DNA of 20,295 bases from a virus, in IMG/VR virus record IMGVR_UViG_3300001847_000544, positions 1 through 20,295 of that record, one strand, 5' to 3'. Below the pieces are notes generated by a model. The model made no database searches. It had not been told where the DNA came from and saw only the letters and a list, made by a program, of their open reading frames with translations. The translations under genes were made by a program, and so were the position numbers. How positions within the stretch are numbered: position 1 is the first letter of the stretch; the number at the start of each line of letters is the position of its first letter. Below are positions 1 to 4,170 of this stretch, one piece after another.

Positions 1-1
1 C

Positions 2-7
2 TATAAT
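2..7 (+). promoter_or_regulatory. Possible -10 box at the window edge
   Basis: TATAAT is a perfect sigma-70 -10 hexamer about 55 bases before the first start codon at 63. Its -35 partner would lie outside the window, so only half of the promoter can be judged. It would make bases 14-62 an untranslated leader for the first gene. Confidence 0.35.
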
Positions 8-62
8 CAACTCTGTGGGTTAAACATTAAAGAGATCAACGTTACTCCTTCCGTCTGAAATC

Positions 63-260
63 ATGCAATTCCAAGTTACTGACATCGCATTTGATTTTGA
101 TTCAGATGATGACTTTCCTGAGCACGAGTTTAGTAACATTACCGACGAAACGATTGGTATGATCTGGGAGGCAGATGATGAGGACGATCTAATCGAAGAG
201 ATCACATGTGCAACGGGTTGGTGTATCAAATCCATCGACTATCGTATCATTCTGAAATAA
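63..260 (+). CDS. Small acidic cyanophage-type hypothetical protein (65 aa)
   Basis: A 65-residue, strongly acidic protein with clusters of Asp/Glu at about residues 10-20 and 37-46. The C-terminal segment contains ATGWCIKSIDYR. I recall this ending from short conserved proteins of cyanophages, but no function is known to me. There is no signal peptide, membrane segment or recognisable catalytic motif. The start ATG at 63 directly follows ATC with no clear Shine-Dalgarno sequence, a start context shared by several genes in this array. It is the first gene of the early-type array, and a new promoter follows it. The acidic composition could suit a DNA-mimic or a protein-binding role, but that is speculation. 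Confidence 0.8.
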   Translation: MQFQVTDIAFDFDSDDDFPEHEFSNITDETIGMIWEADDEDDLIEEITCATGWCIKSIDYRIILK

Positions 261-283
261 TTGTAACAGTTTTGTAAAGGGTC

Positions 284-312
284 TTGACTTTGCTCCTGAT
301 CCGTGCCATACT
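284..312 (+). promoter_or_regulatory. Sigma-70-type early promoter
   Basis: TTGACT (284-289) is followed after exactly 17 bases by CATACT (307-312). This gives 5/6 and 4/6 matches to the -35 and -10 consensus at optimal spacing. The predicted transcription start is near 319, about 15 bases before the ATG at 335. It would drive the run 335-1386 with host polymerase. Confidence 0.6.
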
Positions 313-334
313 ACATTCATACCAAACAAATCAA

Positions 335-487
335 ATGCTCACTAACGACGACCTTTCCAACATTCTCTCTCTGATTGACTTTCACGATGTCGAAGATTAT
401 GAAATGATTCAAGAGAATTGGGGTTTCGATGTTGAAACTCTGCGTGATAAGATCTGCGATCTGATGTCCTACAACACTCAAGGTTGA
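335..487 (+). CDS. Small acidic hypothetical protein (50 aa)
   Basis: A 50-residue protein beginning MLTNDDLSNIL. A longer reading from a TTG at 284 is unlikely because that codon forms the -35 box of the promoter at 284-312. ATG 335 lies just downstream of the predicted transcription start. The protein is acidic and probably mostly helical, with a single cysteine near the C terminus and no recognised domain. Its TGA at 485-487 lies only five bases before the next ATG at 493, so translation of the two is probably coupled. Function is unknown. Confidence 0.65.
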   Translation: MLTNDDLSNILSLIDFHDVEDYEMIQENWGFDVETLRDKICDLMSYNTQG

Positions 488-492
488 TTATC

Positions 493-768
493 ATGTTTGA
501 CTACATTTGCATCCAATTCGGTCACTCTGACATTCCGAATCACTGGTATAACTGTAAGACTGCACATTCTACTGCTCGTGCTGCAGAACGTTACGGTCTT
601 GATACTATGTGCGTTGCAGGACAATTTGGTTTCGTTGTAATCGAACAGACCAAAGATACCTGGAAAGTGTTGGATGATCGTTCGATGTTGCCTCCTTCTG
701 GTTATAGTGTTGGTTGCACAAATACCAACATTTGGGTTCAACCTGCTCCTCAACTTGTGCTCGTCTGA
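493..768 (+). CDS. Hypothetical protein (91 aa)
   Basis: A 91-residue protein beginning MFDYICIQFGHSD. I chose ATG 493 over the TTG at 484, which overlaps the previous stop codon; ATG 493 follows the ATC context common in this array. The sequence has alternating hydrophobic stretches (FGFVVIEQ, WKVLDD) that suggest a small mixed alpha/beta fold, and several cysteines and tryptophans. No membrane segment or known motif was recognised. The stop TGA (766-768) overlaps the next ATG (768-770) as TGATG, which indicates translational coupling with the 57-residue gene that follows. Confidence 0.75.
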   Translation: MFDYICIQFGHSDIPNHWYNCKTAHSTARAAERYGLDTMCVAGQFGFVVIEQTKDTWKVLDDRSMLPPSGYSVGCTNTNIWVQPAPQLVLV

Positions 769-941
769 TGATTAACTCTAAACTCGAAATGCTGTCTGCT
801 CGTGAACAACTGATGAGTGATATTGATTGTATCATCGAATCGTTCTTCTATGATACCTGGGGCGATGAATACAACGAAGAGCAACAACAACTGGTGACAC
901 AGTTGTGTGATGCTGTCTGTGCAAACTTTCCTTCTAACTAA
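768..941 (+). CDS. Small acidic hypothetical protein (57 aa)
   Basis: A 57-residue acidic protein beginning MINSKLEMLSAREQ. The start is ATG 768, overlapping the upstream stop as TGATG. A longer frame reaching back to 714 would overlap the preceding gene heavily and is not needed. It is predicted to be largely helical, with a glutamine-rich stretch (EEQQQLVTQL) and two cysteines near the end. No domain is recognised. The TAA at 939-941 is two bases before the ATG of the next gene, so this is the middle of a coupled run of tiny genes. Confidence 0.7.
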   Translation: MINSKLEMLSAREQLMSDIDCIIESFFYDTWGDEYNEEQQQLVTQLCDAVCANFPSN

Positions 942-943
942 TC

Positions 944-1216
944 ATGGCAGTTCCTAACAACACTCTTGCAAATCTTCGTGATCGTGTCAATCGACTGATC
1001 GAACTTCAGGGTGAAGATGCACCTGCGGCCGCCTTTATCTTTACCAGTGAAGATGTATTTGTGTGGTCTGAAGATGGTGGCGAACAGTTACCTGTAGATC
1101 GTGAAGTTACAGCACAAATCCTCAACAATATCGAGGACGATTATGATTACCTTTACACGGAAATCTTCAACTGTATTGATAACGAACTGCGCGATCTGGG
1201 AGTGATTAAGGGATGA
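944..1216 (+). CDS. Small acidic hypothetical protein (90 aa)
   Basis: A 90-residue protein beginning MAVPNNTLANLRDRVNRL. An N-terminal amphipathic helix is followed by a beta-rich middle (AAAFIFTSEDVFVWSEDGG) and an acidic helical C terminus (residues about 62-85). No known family is recognised. The start sits two bases after the previous TAA, in the context TAATC-ATG. The stop overlaps the next gene's ATG (1213-1215) by four bases, as ATGA. Arginine codons are mostly CGT or CGA, as in the rest of this array and unlike the structural genes to the right. Confidence 0.75.
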   Translation: MAVPNNTLANLRDRVNRLIELQGEDAPAAAFIFTSEDVFVWSEDGGEQLPVDREVTAQILNNIEDDYDYLYTEIFNCIDNELRDLGVIKG

Positions 1217-1386
1217 AATCCAAAGAGGTTACTTACATTTTCCTTGCGTTCATAGCTATACTTGGATGGAACGCATTTCTCATTCAACGTGATGACAAAC
1301 TGTTTCAGGCATACTATCATCAAAAGGCACAGATTGAGGCACAAAATATCATAAAACCTGCTTATCAGACCCATAAGCAGGACTGA
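1213..1386 (+). CDS. Small single-span membrane protein (57 aa)
   Basis: A 57-residue ORF starting MKSKEVTYIF, with ATG 1213 overlapping the stop of the preceding gene. Residues about 7-25 form one hydrophobic helix (YIFLAFIAILGWNAFLI), followed by a polar tail rich in Gln, Lys and His. Two N-terminal lysines suggest an inner-membrane protein with the N terminus inside. Its last codons encode the perfect hairpin at 1358-1382, part of the cassette repeated at 2863-2904. Function is unknown; small early membrane proteins of phages can act in exclusion or lysis control, but nothing here shows that. Confidence 0.65.
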   Translation: MKSKEVTYIFLAFIAILGWNAFLIQRDDKLFQAYYHQKAQIEAQNIIKPAYQTHKQD

Positions 1387-1490
1387 TCAAAGAAAGTCTG
1401 GTTTTGTATCACCACGAACAACACGGGTCTGCCAGATGCCCTATATTGATCTCACAAGGGGGGAGGAAACGACCCCCACACACAAACCTC
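1350..1490 (+). repeat. Hairpin-plus-promoter cassette, copy 1 (PeSL-like)
   Basis: Two blocks here recur at 2863-2985. Block a (1350-1391) matches 2863-2904 at 35 of 42 positions. It holds a perfect 9-bp stem (1358-1366 with 1374-1382) around a 7-base loop. Block b (from 1433) shares CAGATGCCCTATATTG and, a few bases on, ACAAGGG, followed by G-run/C-run sequence that can pair (1456-1478). The TATATT at 1442-1447 is a good -10 hexamer. No TTGACA-like -35 is present at the right distance: bases 1419-1424 are CAACAC. The gap between blocks is 41 bases here and 20 in copy 2. Confidence 0.65.
1433..1447 (+). promoter_or_regulatory. -10 element of cassette copy 1
   Basis: TATATT at 1442-1447 lies within a 16-base stretch identical to the one that forms a full promoter at 2911-2939. 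The -35 is poor here, so this promoter may be weak, need an activator, or be decayed. It decides the start of the downstream gene: the in-frame ATG at 1436 lies upstream of the expected transcript start. Confidence 0.45.
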
Positions 1491-1495
1491 AAAAC

Positions 1496-1750
1496 ATGAC
1501 TGCAACCTTCCAAACCAACATGCTCGACCAAACTTTCAACGGTTGGGCAAACTATGAGACCTGGAATGTGTCTCTGTGGATTCAAAATGATGAGGGTTTG
1601 TATAACCTTGCCAAAGAGTATTTCACCTATGATGTTCTTGCTGAGGTGCTCTATCTTGAGTTCGGACTGAAAGAAACTCCTGACGGTGTGAAGTTCAACG
1701 ACCCGAAAATCAATCGGATTGAGATGAACGAAATGCTGCAAGATCTCTGA
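1496..1750 (+). CDS. Conserved cyanophage-type hypothetical protein with GWANYETWNV motif (84 aa)
   Basis: An 84-residue protein beginning MTATFQTNML with the motif NGWANYETWNVSLWIQND at residues about 14-31. I recall near-identical motifs in a conserved small protein family of cyanophages and cyanobacteria with no established function. The frame is open from ATG 1436, but that codon is inside the promoter element shared with 2925-2940. The identical MPYI start of the two longer readings therefore comes from the repeated promoter, and ATG 1496 is the better start. It is acidic with a helical C terminus. It is followed by a 37-base gap and then the 76-residue gene. Confidence 0.8.
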   Translation: MTATFQTNMLDQTFNGWANYETWNVSLWIQNDEGLYNLAKEYFTYDVLAEVLYLEFGLKETPDGVKFNDPKINRIEMNEMLQDL

Positions 1751-1787
1751 TTCAGTTACTCTAACCCATTCACTCTTCACTAACATC

Positions 1788-2018
1788 ATGAACCGTAAGT
1801 TTCACCCTATCAGCATCGAAGATCGTGAGATGTTTGCTTACAACGCACGCATCAACAAATCCAAAGCAGAGATAGAACGAATCAACGCACATCCCGAGCA
1901 ACGGATGAAGTATTGCTTCTCATTCATGCAAGGTGCTGATAACGAAATGCGTGCCAAATGCTATAACAAGATTGCTGAATACTCTGCACAACTTGACTGG
2001 TCCGAGGCACACTTCTGA
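1788..2018 (+). CDS. Hypothetical protein (76 aa)
   Basis: A 76-residue protein beginning MNRKFHPISIEDREMF. Predicted helices run through most of it (RINKSKAEIERINAHPEQRM and the C-terminal NKIAEYSAQLDWSEAHF). It has two cysteines and no recognised domain. The ATG follows CTAACATC, the start context seen repeatedly in this array. Its TGA (2016-2018) overlaps the ATG of the next gene as TGATG. It probably belongs to the same transcript as the genes through 2671. Confidence 0.75.
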   Translation: MNRKFHPISIEDREMFAYNARINKSKAEIERINAHPEQRMKYCFSFMQGADNEMRAKCYNKIAEYSAQLDWSEAHF

Positions 2019-2170
2019 TGGCACGAGCTAAACAACTCACGTTCAAATCACCTGACAAAATGAAACTCCTAGGTCTAATCTTCGTCCTGTTGTTTATCAC
2101 TGTCCCTGCTGTACGATATAACACAGGGACTGCACTTCACACTGTTGCCAACATCATTCAAGGAGAGTAA
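2018..2170 (+). CDS. Small single-span membrane protein (50 aa)
   Basis: A 50-residue ORF beginning MARAKQLTFKSPDKMK. A basic N terminus (Arg, Lys) precedes a hydrophobic segment at residues 17-32 (LLGLIFVLLFITVPAV) and a short polar tail. By the positive-inside rule the N terminus should be cytoplasmic. An internal ATG (Met15, at 2060) would give a 36-residue form that begins directly at the membrane segment. It overlaps the preceding stop by one base and ends four bases before the next ATG. Function is unknown. It is the second tiny membrane protein of the array, unrelated in sequence to the one at 1213-1386. Confidence 0.6.
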   Translation: MARAKQLTFKSPDKMKLLGLIFVLLFITVPAVRYNTGTALHTVANIIQGE

Positions 2171-2174
2171 AATC

Positions 2175-2276
2175 ATGTCCCGAGAGCAACGTCAAACTAA
2201 CGCAGTTCGCACCAACACGCAACAGATTCGCCCTGTACTTTTCAACAACAAAGCAACAAACAAGAACCACAAATGA
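2175..2276 (+). CDS. Very small basic ORF (33 aa)
   Basis: A 33-residue, Asn/Gln/Arg/Lys-rich ORF beginning MSREQRQTNAVR. It is supported mainly by its setting. Its start follows the previous TAA after AATC, the array's usual start context, and its stop overlaps the following ATG (2273-2275) by four bases as ATGA. It could equally serve as a short leader that couples translation to the gene at 2273. Composition suggests a disordered, possibly RNA- or protein-binding peptide. No homologue is recognised. Confidence 0.45.
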   Translation: MSREQRQTNAVRTNTQQIRPVLFNNKATNKNHK

Positions 2277-2500
2277 CTGACGACCTTTACAACGAAATCA
2301 TCAAATCTGAATCCATGACTAACACTATTGATCGTAATTCTCTCCAAGAAGCATACATCCAAAACCTGATTGATGGGATGGACTATAAAACGATGGAGAG
2401 GTTTGTTTATGATACTTTGGAGGAGAATCTCACCAACTATAGTGATGAAGAACTGATCACAGAAGTAGAAGAATACTATCCCGAACTGTTGGAGGGTTGA
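2273..2500 (+). CDS. Acidic helical hypothetical protein (75 aa)
   Basis: A 75-residue, very acidic and helical protein. The C-terminal half contains DGMDYKTMERFVYDTLEENL and ends EEYYPELLEG. I recall this kind of ending (…DELL.EV.E..PELLE) from small proteins of cyanophages and cyanobacteria of unknown function. An internal ATG at 2315 (MTNTIDRN) is an alternative start that would remove the first 14 residues. I keep ATG 2273 because of its four-base overlap with the preceding small ORF. It is followed after six bases by another small gene. Confidence 0.75.
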   Translation: MTDDLYNEIIKSESMTNTIDRNSLQEAYIQNLIDGMDYKTMERFVYDTLEENLTNYSDEELITEVEEYYPELLEG

Positions 2501-2506
2501 TAACAC

Positions 2507-2671
2507 ATGGTTGACAAAATGAACCAAGACCAGTATAATGATCCTTGCACGATTGCACTTCAATATGAACAACAATACAGGGACACATTAGACTGGGATG
2601 ATCTACTCACACCTGATGAATACCTCGACCATTTGGATAGACGACTTTACAAAAGATCTCACGGTTACTAA
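2507..2671 (+). CDS. Small hypothetical protein (54 aa)
   Basis: A 54-residue ORF beginning MVDKMNQDQYNDPC, with an internal in-frame ATG five codons in. It has an acidic middle (WDDLLTPDEYLDHLD) and a basic C terminus (RRLYKRSHGY). No domain is recognised. It is the last gene of the run before the first DnaA-box cluster, which begins eight bases after its TAA. Its continuous spacing with the gene upstream supports it as real. Confidence 0.6.
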   Translation: MVDKMNQDQYNDPCTIALQYEQQYRDTLDWDDLLTPDEYLDHLDRRLYKRSHGY

Positions 2672-2678
2672 CATTTAG

Positions 2679-2729
2679 TTTTCCACAGGTTGCGGAAAAC
2701 TTTTATACTTTTCCACAGGTTTTTCCACA
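2679..2729. other. DnaA-box cluster 1 (candidate origin or regulatory site)
   Basis: TTTTCCACA, the cyanobacterial DnaA-box form and a match to the general TTWTNCACA consensus, occurs at 2679-2687, 2709-2717 and 2721-2729. A one-mismatch inverted copy (TTTTCCGCA on the minus strand) lies at 2691-2699. An A+T-rich stretch (2731-2757) follows immediately, as expected of an unwinding element. Three exact boxes in 51 bases is far above chance. A role in replication initiation or in binding host DnaA is inferred and not shown. Confidence 0.6.
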
Positions 2730-2862
2730 GATTAAAAATACCTAAAAAAACATATGTTTGCGTTCTATTTAACTCTTAGGAAACGTACAGTAAAGGTCAC
2801 TCAGAGATGCAAGTTAAGCCCCCAGTCTATCACAATCTCCCACAATTTGCAACCCTCAGACT

Positions 2863-2985
2863 CATAAAATCAGCTTATCTCTGACATAAGCAGGACTGAT
2901 CAAAAAACGCTTGACAGACCCTCTCAGATGCCCTATATTGGTTGCAGACAAGGGAAGGGAACAAACCCCACCCCCAACATCACAA
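2863..2985 (+). repeat. Hairpin-plus-promoter cassette, copy 2 (PeSL-like)
   Basis: This is the second copy of the cassette at 1350-1490. Block a (2863-2904) keeps GCTTAT/ATAAGC as a shorter 6-bp stem (2873-2878 with 2886-2891) around a 7-base loop. Block b from 2925 carries the same 16-base -10 segment and ACAAGGG, then G and C runs. Here the -35 is intact. Read in the frame of the 57-residue gene's end, block a still spells Ile-Lys...Ala-Tyr...His-Lys-Gln-Asp-stop with an early TGA. It may therefore be a vestige of a duplicated gene end. Confidence 0.65.
2911..2939 (+). promoter_or_regulatory. Near-consensus sigma-70 promoter
   Basis: A perfect TTGACA (2911-2916) is followed by a 17-base spacer and TATATT (2934-2939, 5/6 match). 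It is the strongest host-type promoter in the window. The expected transcription start near 2946 leaves a leader of about 60 bases before ATG 3006. This argues against the in-frame ATG at 2928, which lies inside the spacer. Confidence 0.75.
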
Positions 2986-3005
2986 ACCCTCTCAAATCGC
3001 CTCTC

Positions 3006-3329
3006 ATGCGTAAGATCGAACGTCTCATGAACAAAGCTATCACTGAGTCGAAAGATTGGAAACTCGATAACACTGAGGTCCAATACTTTTCGGGTCATGA
3101 TATCTCTCGGGTGTATCTGTTCGGCAACTTGATTGCTGAGATTGGTCCTACCTATGTTCAACTTTTCGATGGTGGTTGGCAAACTGTTACCACCAAATCG
3201 CGTCTGAATGCTATTCTCAAGGAGCACGGATTGCCTGGTGAAGGTATCTTTCAGAAGAACTACAATTGGTTTTTCAAGTCTAACGACTACGGTGTGATTC
3301 CCTTCTTCTCAGGTATGCGTATCGCCTGA
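3006..3329 (+). CDS. Conserved hypothetical protein between the DnaA-box clusters (107 aa)
   Basis: A 107-residue protein beginning MRKIERLMNKAITESKDW, with GGWQTVTTKSRLNAILKEHG at about residues 57-76 and a C-terminal FFSGMRIA. I recall proteins with this QT.TTKSRLNA...FQK...W pattern in cyanophages and cyanobacteria, with no known function. The pattern of a helix, beta strands and a helix suggests a compact fold. ATG 3006 is chosen because the upstream ATG 2928 falls inside the promoter. The gene has its own strong early-type promoter and is bracketed by DnaA boxes: cluster 2 starts two bases after its TGA. A link to replication is an inference from position only. Confidence 0.8.
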   Translation: MRKIERLMNKAITESKDWKLDNTEVQYFSGHDISRVYLFGNLIAEIGPTYVQLFDGGWQTVTTKSRLNAILKEHGLPGEGIFQKNYNWFFKSNDYGVIPFFSGMRIA

Positions 3330-3331
3330 AG

Positions 3332-3383
3332 TTTTCCACAGAAATATACCTAACCTGTGGAAAACTAATTAACTTTTTCCACA
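3332..3383. other. DnaA-box cluster 2 (candidate origin or regulatory site)
   Basis: Exact TTTTCCACA boxes lie at 3332-3340 (+), 3356-3364 (-) and 3375-3383 (+). The first two form a perfect 11-bp inverted repeat (3331-3341 with 3355-3365) around 13 bases that contain ATACCTAA, a motif also found beside cluster 1 at 2738-2745. With cluster 1 this makes six exact boxes in two groups about 600 bases apart. The last box is about 20 bases upstream of a -10 box (3403-3408), so DnaA could also affect transcription of the gene at 3447. Confidence 0.6.
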
Positions 3384-3402
3384 GGTAAGTCCTCGGCAAG
3401 AC

Positions 3403-3408
3403 TATAAA
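3403..3408 (+). promoter_or_regulatory. -10 box upstream of the 51-residue gene
   Basis: TATAAA lies 39 bases before ATG 3447. The -35 position (3380-3385) holds CACAGG, which is not a match, and overlaps the end of a DnaA box. The leader is an A/C-rich stretch with repeated CTAAC and ACACA and no Shine-Dalgarno sequence. Confidence 0.4.
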
Positions 3409-3446
3409 CTACCCAACACACACTAACTAACACAAACACACACATT

Positions 3447-3602
3447 ATGTCTAAGCAAGTTCTCATCTCCATGCTGCGTCAAGGTAACAACGGCAACGAG
3501 ATTCTGAGCATTCTCGATGTTATCGCCAACGATGCAATCAGCGAGGGCAACGATGATACCCAGACTGCGAATGTTCCCACTCTGGAGATGATCGACTTCT
3601 GA
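3447..3602 (+). CDS. Conserved small cyanophage-type protein MSKQVLISML... (51 aa)
   Basis: A 51-residue protein beginning MSKQVLISMLRQGNNGNEIL. This N terminus is familiar to me from a very widespread small protein of cyanophages and cyanobacteria whose function is unknown. The protein has an N-terminal helix with the QGN..(N/D)EIL.IL pattern, then an acidic, probably flexible C terminus ending LEMIDF. Codon use is G+C-rich compared with the structural genes. It is monocistronic: a promoter-like box lies upstream and a terminator-like hairpin starts 15 bases after its stop codon. Confidence 0.8.
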   Translation: MSKQVLISMLRQGNNGNEILSILDVIANDAISEGNDDTQTANVPTLEMIDF

Positions 3603-3617
3603 CCAGTTAGGTATAGC

Positions 3618-3640
3618 AGGGGCAGTCAAATGCCCCTCTT
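3618..3640 (+). terminator. Terminator-like hairpin
   Basis: A perfect 7-bp stem AGGGGCA/TGCCCCT (3618-3624 with 3631-3637) with loop GTCAAA is followed by CTT. The U-tract is short, so termination may be partial. It lies 15 bases after the stop of the 51-residue gene. Confidence 0.55.
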
Positions 3641-3652
3641 AAGTATAACGAA

Positions 3653-3685
3653 CTCCGCCCAGATCCCAGTCGTGGCGGGGGTTTT
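3653..3685 (+). terminator. Second terminator-like hairpin at the junction
   Basis: CTCCGCC (3653-3659) can pair with GGCGGGG (3674-3680), with one T-G wobble, around a 14-base loop. GTTTT follows directly. Together with the hairpin at 3618-3640 it would isolate the early array from the genes to the right. The large loop lowers confidence. Confidence 0.4.
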
Positions 3686-3700
3686 CGGGGTCGGGGGCGG
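3674..3700 (+). other. G-rich tract (possible G-quadruplex)
   Basis: Runs of five, four and five G (3677-3681, 3687-3690, 3693-3697), flanked by GG pairs, stand out in an otherwise A+T-rich phage sequence. The tract could form a two-tetrad or bulged quadruplex on the plus strand. No function can be read from the sequence. Confidence 0.35.
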
Positions 3701-3707
3701 CCGTCTA

Positions 3708-3715
3708 TATAAATT
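3708..3715 (+). promoter_or_regulatory. Late-promoter-like box TATAAATT
   Basis: TATAAATT resembles the T4-type late promoter element TATAAATA with one difference. It is 123 bases before the next start codon, and a second box lies closer, so its use is uncertain. Confidence 0.3.
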
Positions 3716-3773
3716 AATGGGTCCTATGTAAGCTATAAAGTCTTGCATTCGACCTCTAATTATATCGACCCCC

Positions 3774-3780
3774 CTAAATA
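3774..3780 (+). promoter_or_regulatory. Late promoter box CTAAATA
   Basis: CTAAATA is the form of the T4-type late promoter commonly proposed for cyanophages, recognised by sigma-factor gp55 with gp33 and the clamp in T4. It sits 57 bases before the ATG at 3838 and could start the middle or late transcript running to the right. Confidence 0.5.
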
Positions 3781-3837
3781 AAAAACGATGGGTCCCCCTG
3801 GGAGTCCCTAATTGAAAAAAATTTCGCGGTAGAAAAA

Positions 3838-4170
3838 ATGGAAGAAGATGAACTTTACTATGCTACGAATAATGACTACTTTATTCGGTATACAGATAGA
3901 ACGACGAGGAATACTGAGTTTGTGTTGGTGAATGCACGGGATGAAAAGCAAGCCCTTGGAACGTTTACCCGTCTGCGGTCTAATTATGTCGATGGTTCTC
4001 TCAGCATTCTAACCAGAGAGGAGTATCGAGAAATTAGAGAAAACATGGGATTAAATCCTGATCAGATGGAGAGAGAAGAACTCCCAGAACCTCTTCAAAG
4101 ATTAATGGAAATTCATGATAGTCCAGAATGGAGAAATCGGTATGAATCAGGTGGATTTGAAGACTACTAA
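3838..4170 (+). CDS. Hypothetical protein (110 aa)
   Basis: A 110-residue acidic protein beginning MEEDELYYATNNDYFIRY. The first half looks like beta strands (YFIRYTDR, TEFVLVNARDEKQAL), which suggests a small ferredoxin-like or sensor-like fold. The second half is helical and rich in Glu/Arg (TREEYREIREN, MEREELPEPLQRLMEI). No known domain is recognised. It is the first gene right of the junction and is preceded by A-rich sequence with no strong Shine-Dalgarno. Its 3' end overlaps the next frame. Arginine codon use shifts towards AGA compared with the left array. Confidence 0.75.
   Translation: MEEDELYYATNNDYFIRYTDRTTRNTEFVLVNARDEKQALGTFTRLRSNYVDGSLSILTREEYREIRENMGLNPDQMEREELPEPLQRLMEIHDSPEWRNRYESGGFEDY

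Larger units (their letters stand above)
2672..3005. other. Intergenic region with DnaA boxes and promoter cassette
   Basis: This 334-base stretch holds no convincing gene. It contains the first DnaA-box cluster (2679-2729), an A-rich tract (2731-2750), about 110 bases in which I see no clear element, and copy 2 of the hairpin-plus-promoter cassette (2863-2985). The only ORF is a 37-codon frame at 2754-2867 that resembles nothing I know and ends inside the cassette. Confidence 0.7.

Noticed and set aside
2-58. Frame open from the window edge ending in TGA five bases before the first gene (possible end of an upstream gene)
   Set aside because: Only 18 codons are visible, and the stretch begins with a perfect TATAAT, so a promoter and leader explain it equally well or better.
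1436-1495. Longer N terminus (MPYIDLTRG...) for the GWANYETWNV gene
   Set aside because: The ATG lies inside the promoter element repeated at 2925-2940, upstream of the expected transcript start.
2754-2867. 37-codon ORF after DnaA cluster 1
   Set aside because: It has no ribosome site, resembles no family I know, has no overlap or spacing typical of the array, and ends within the cassette repeat.
2928-3005. Longer N terminus (MPYIGCRQG...) for the 107-residue gene
   Set aside because: The ATG lies between the -35 and -10 boxes of a near-consensus promoter; the shared MPYI comes from the repeated promoter DNA.
3331-3365. 11-bp inverted repeat as a transcription terminator
   Set aside because: There is no T-run after the stem, and both arms are exact DnaA boxes with a third box nearby, which explains the sequence better.
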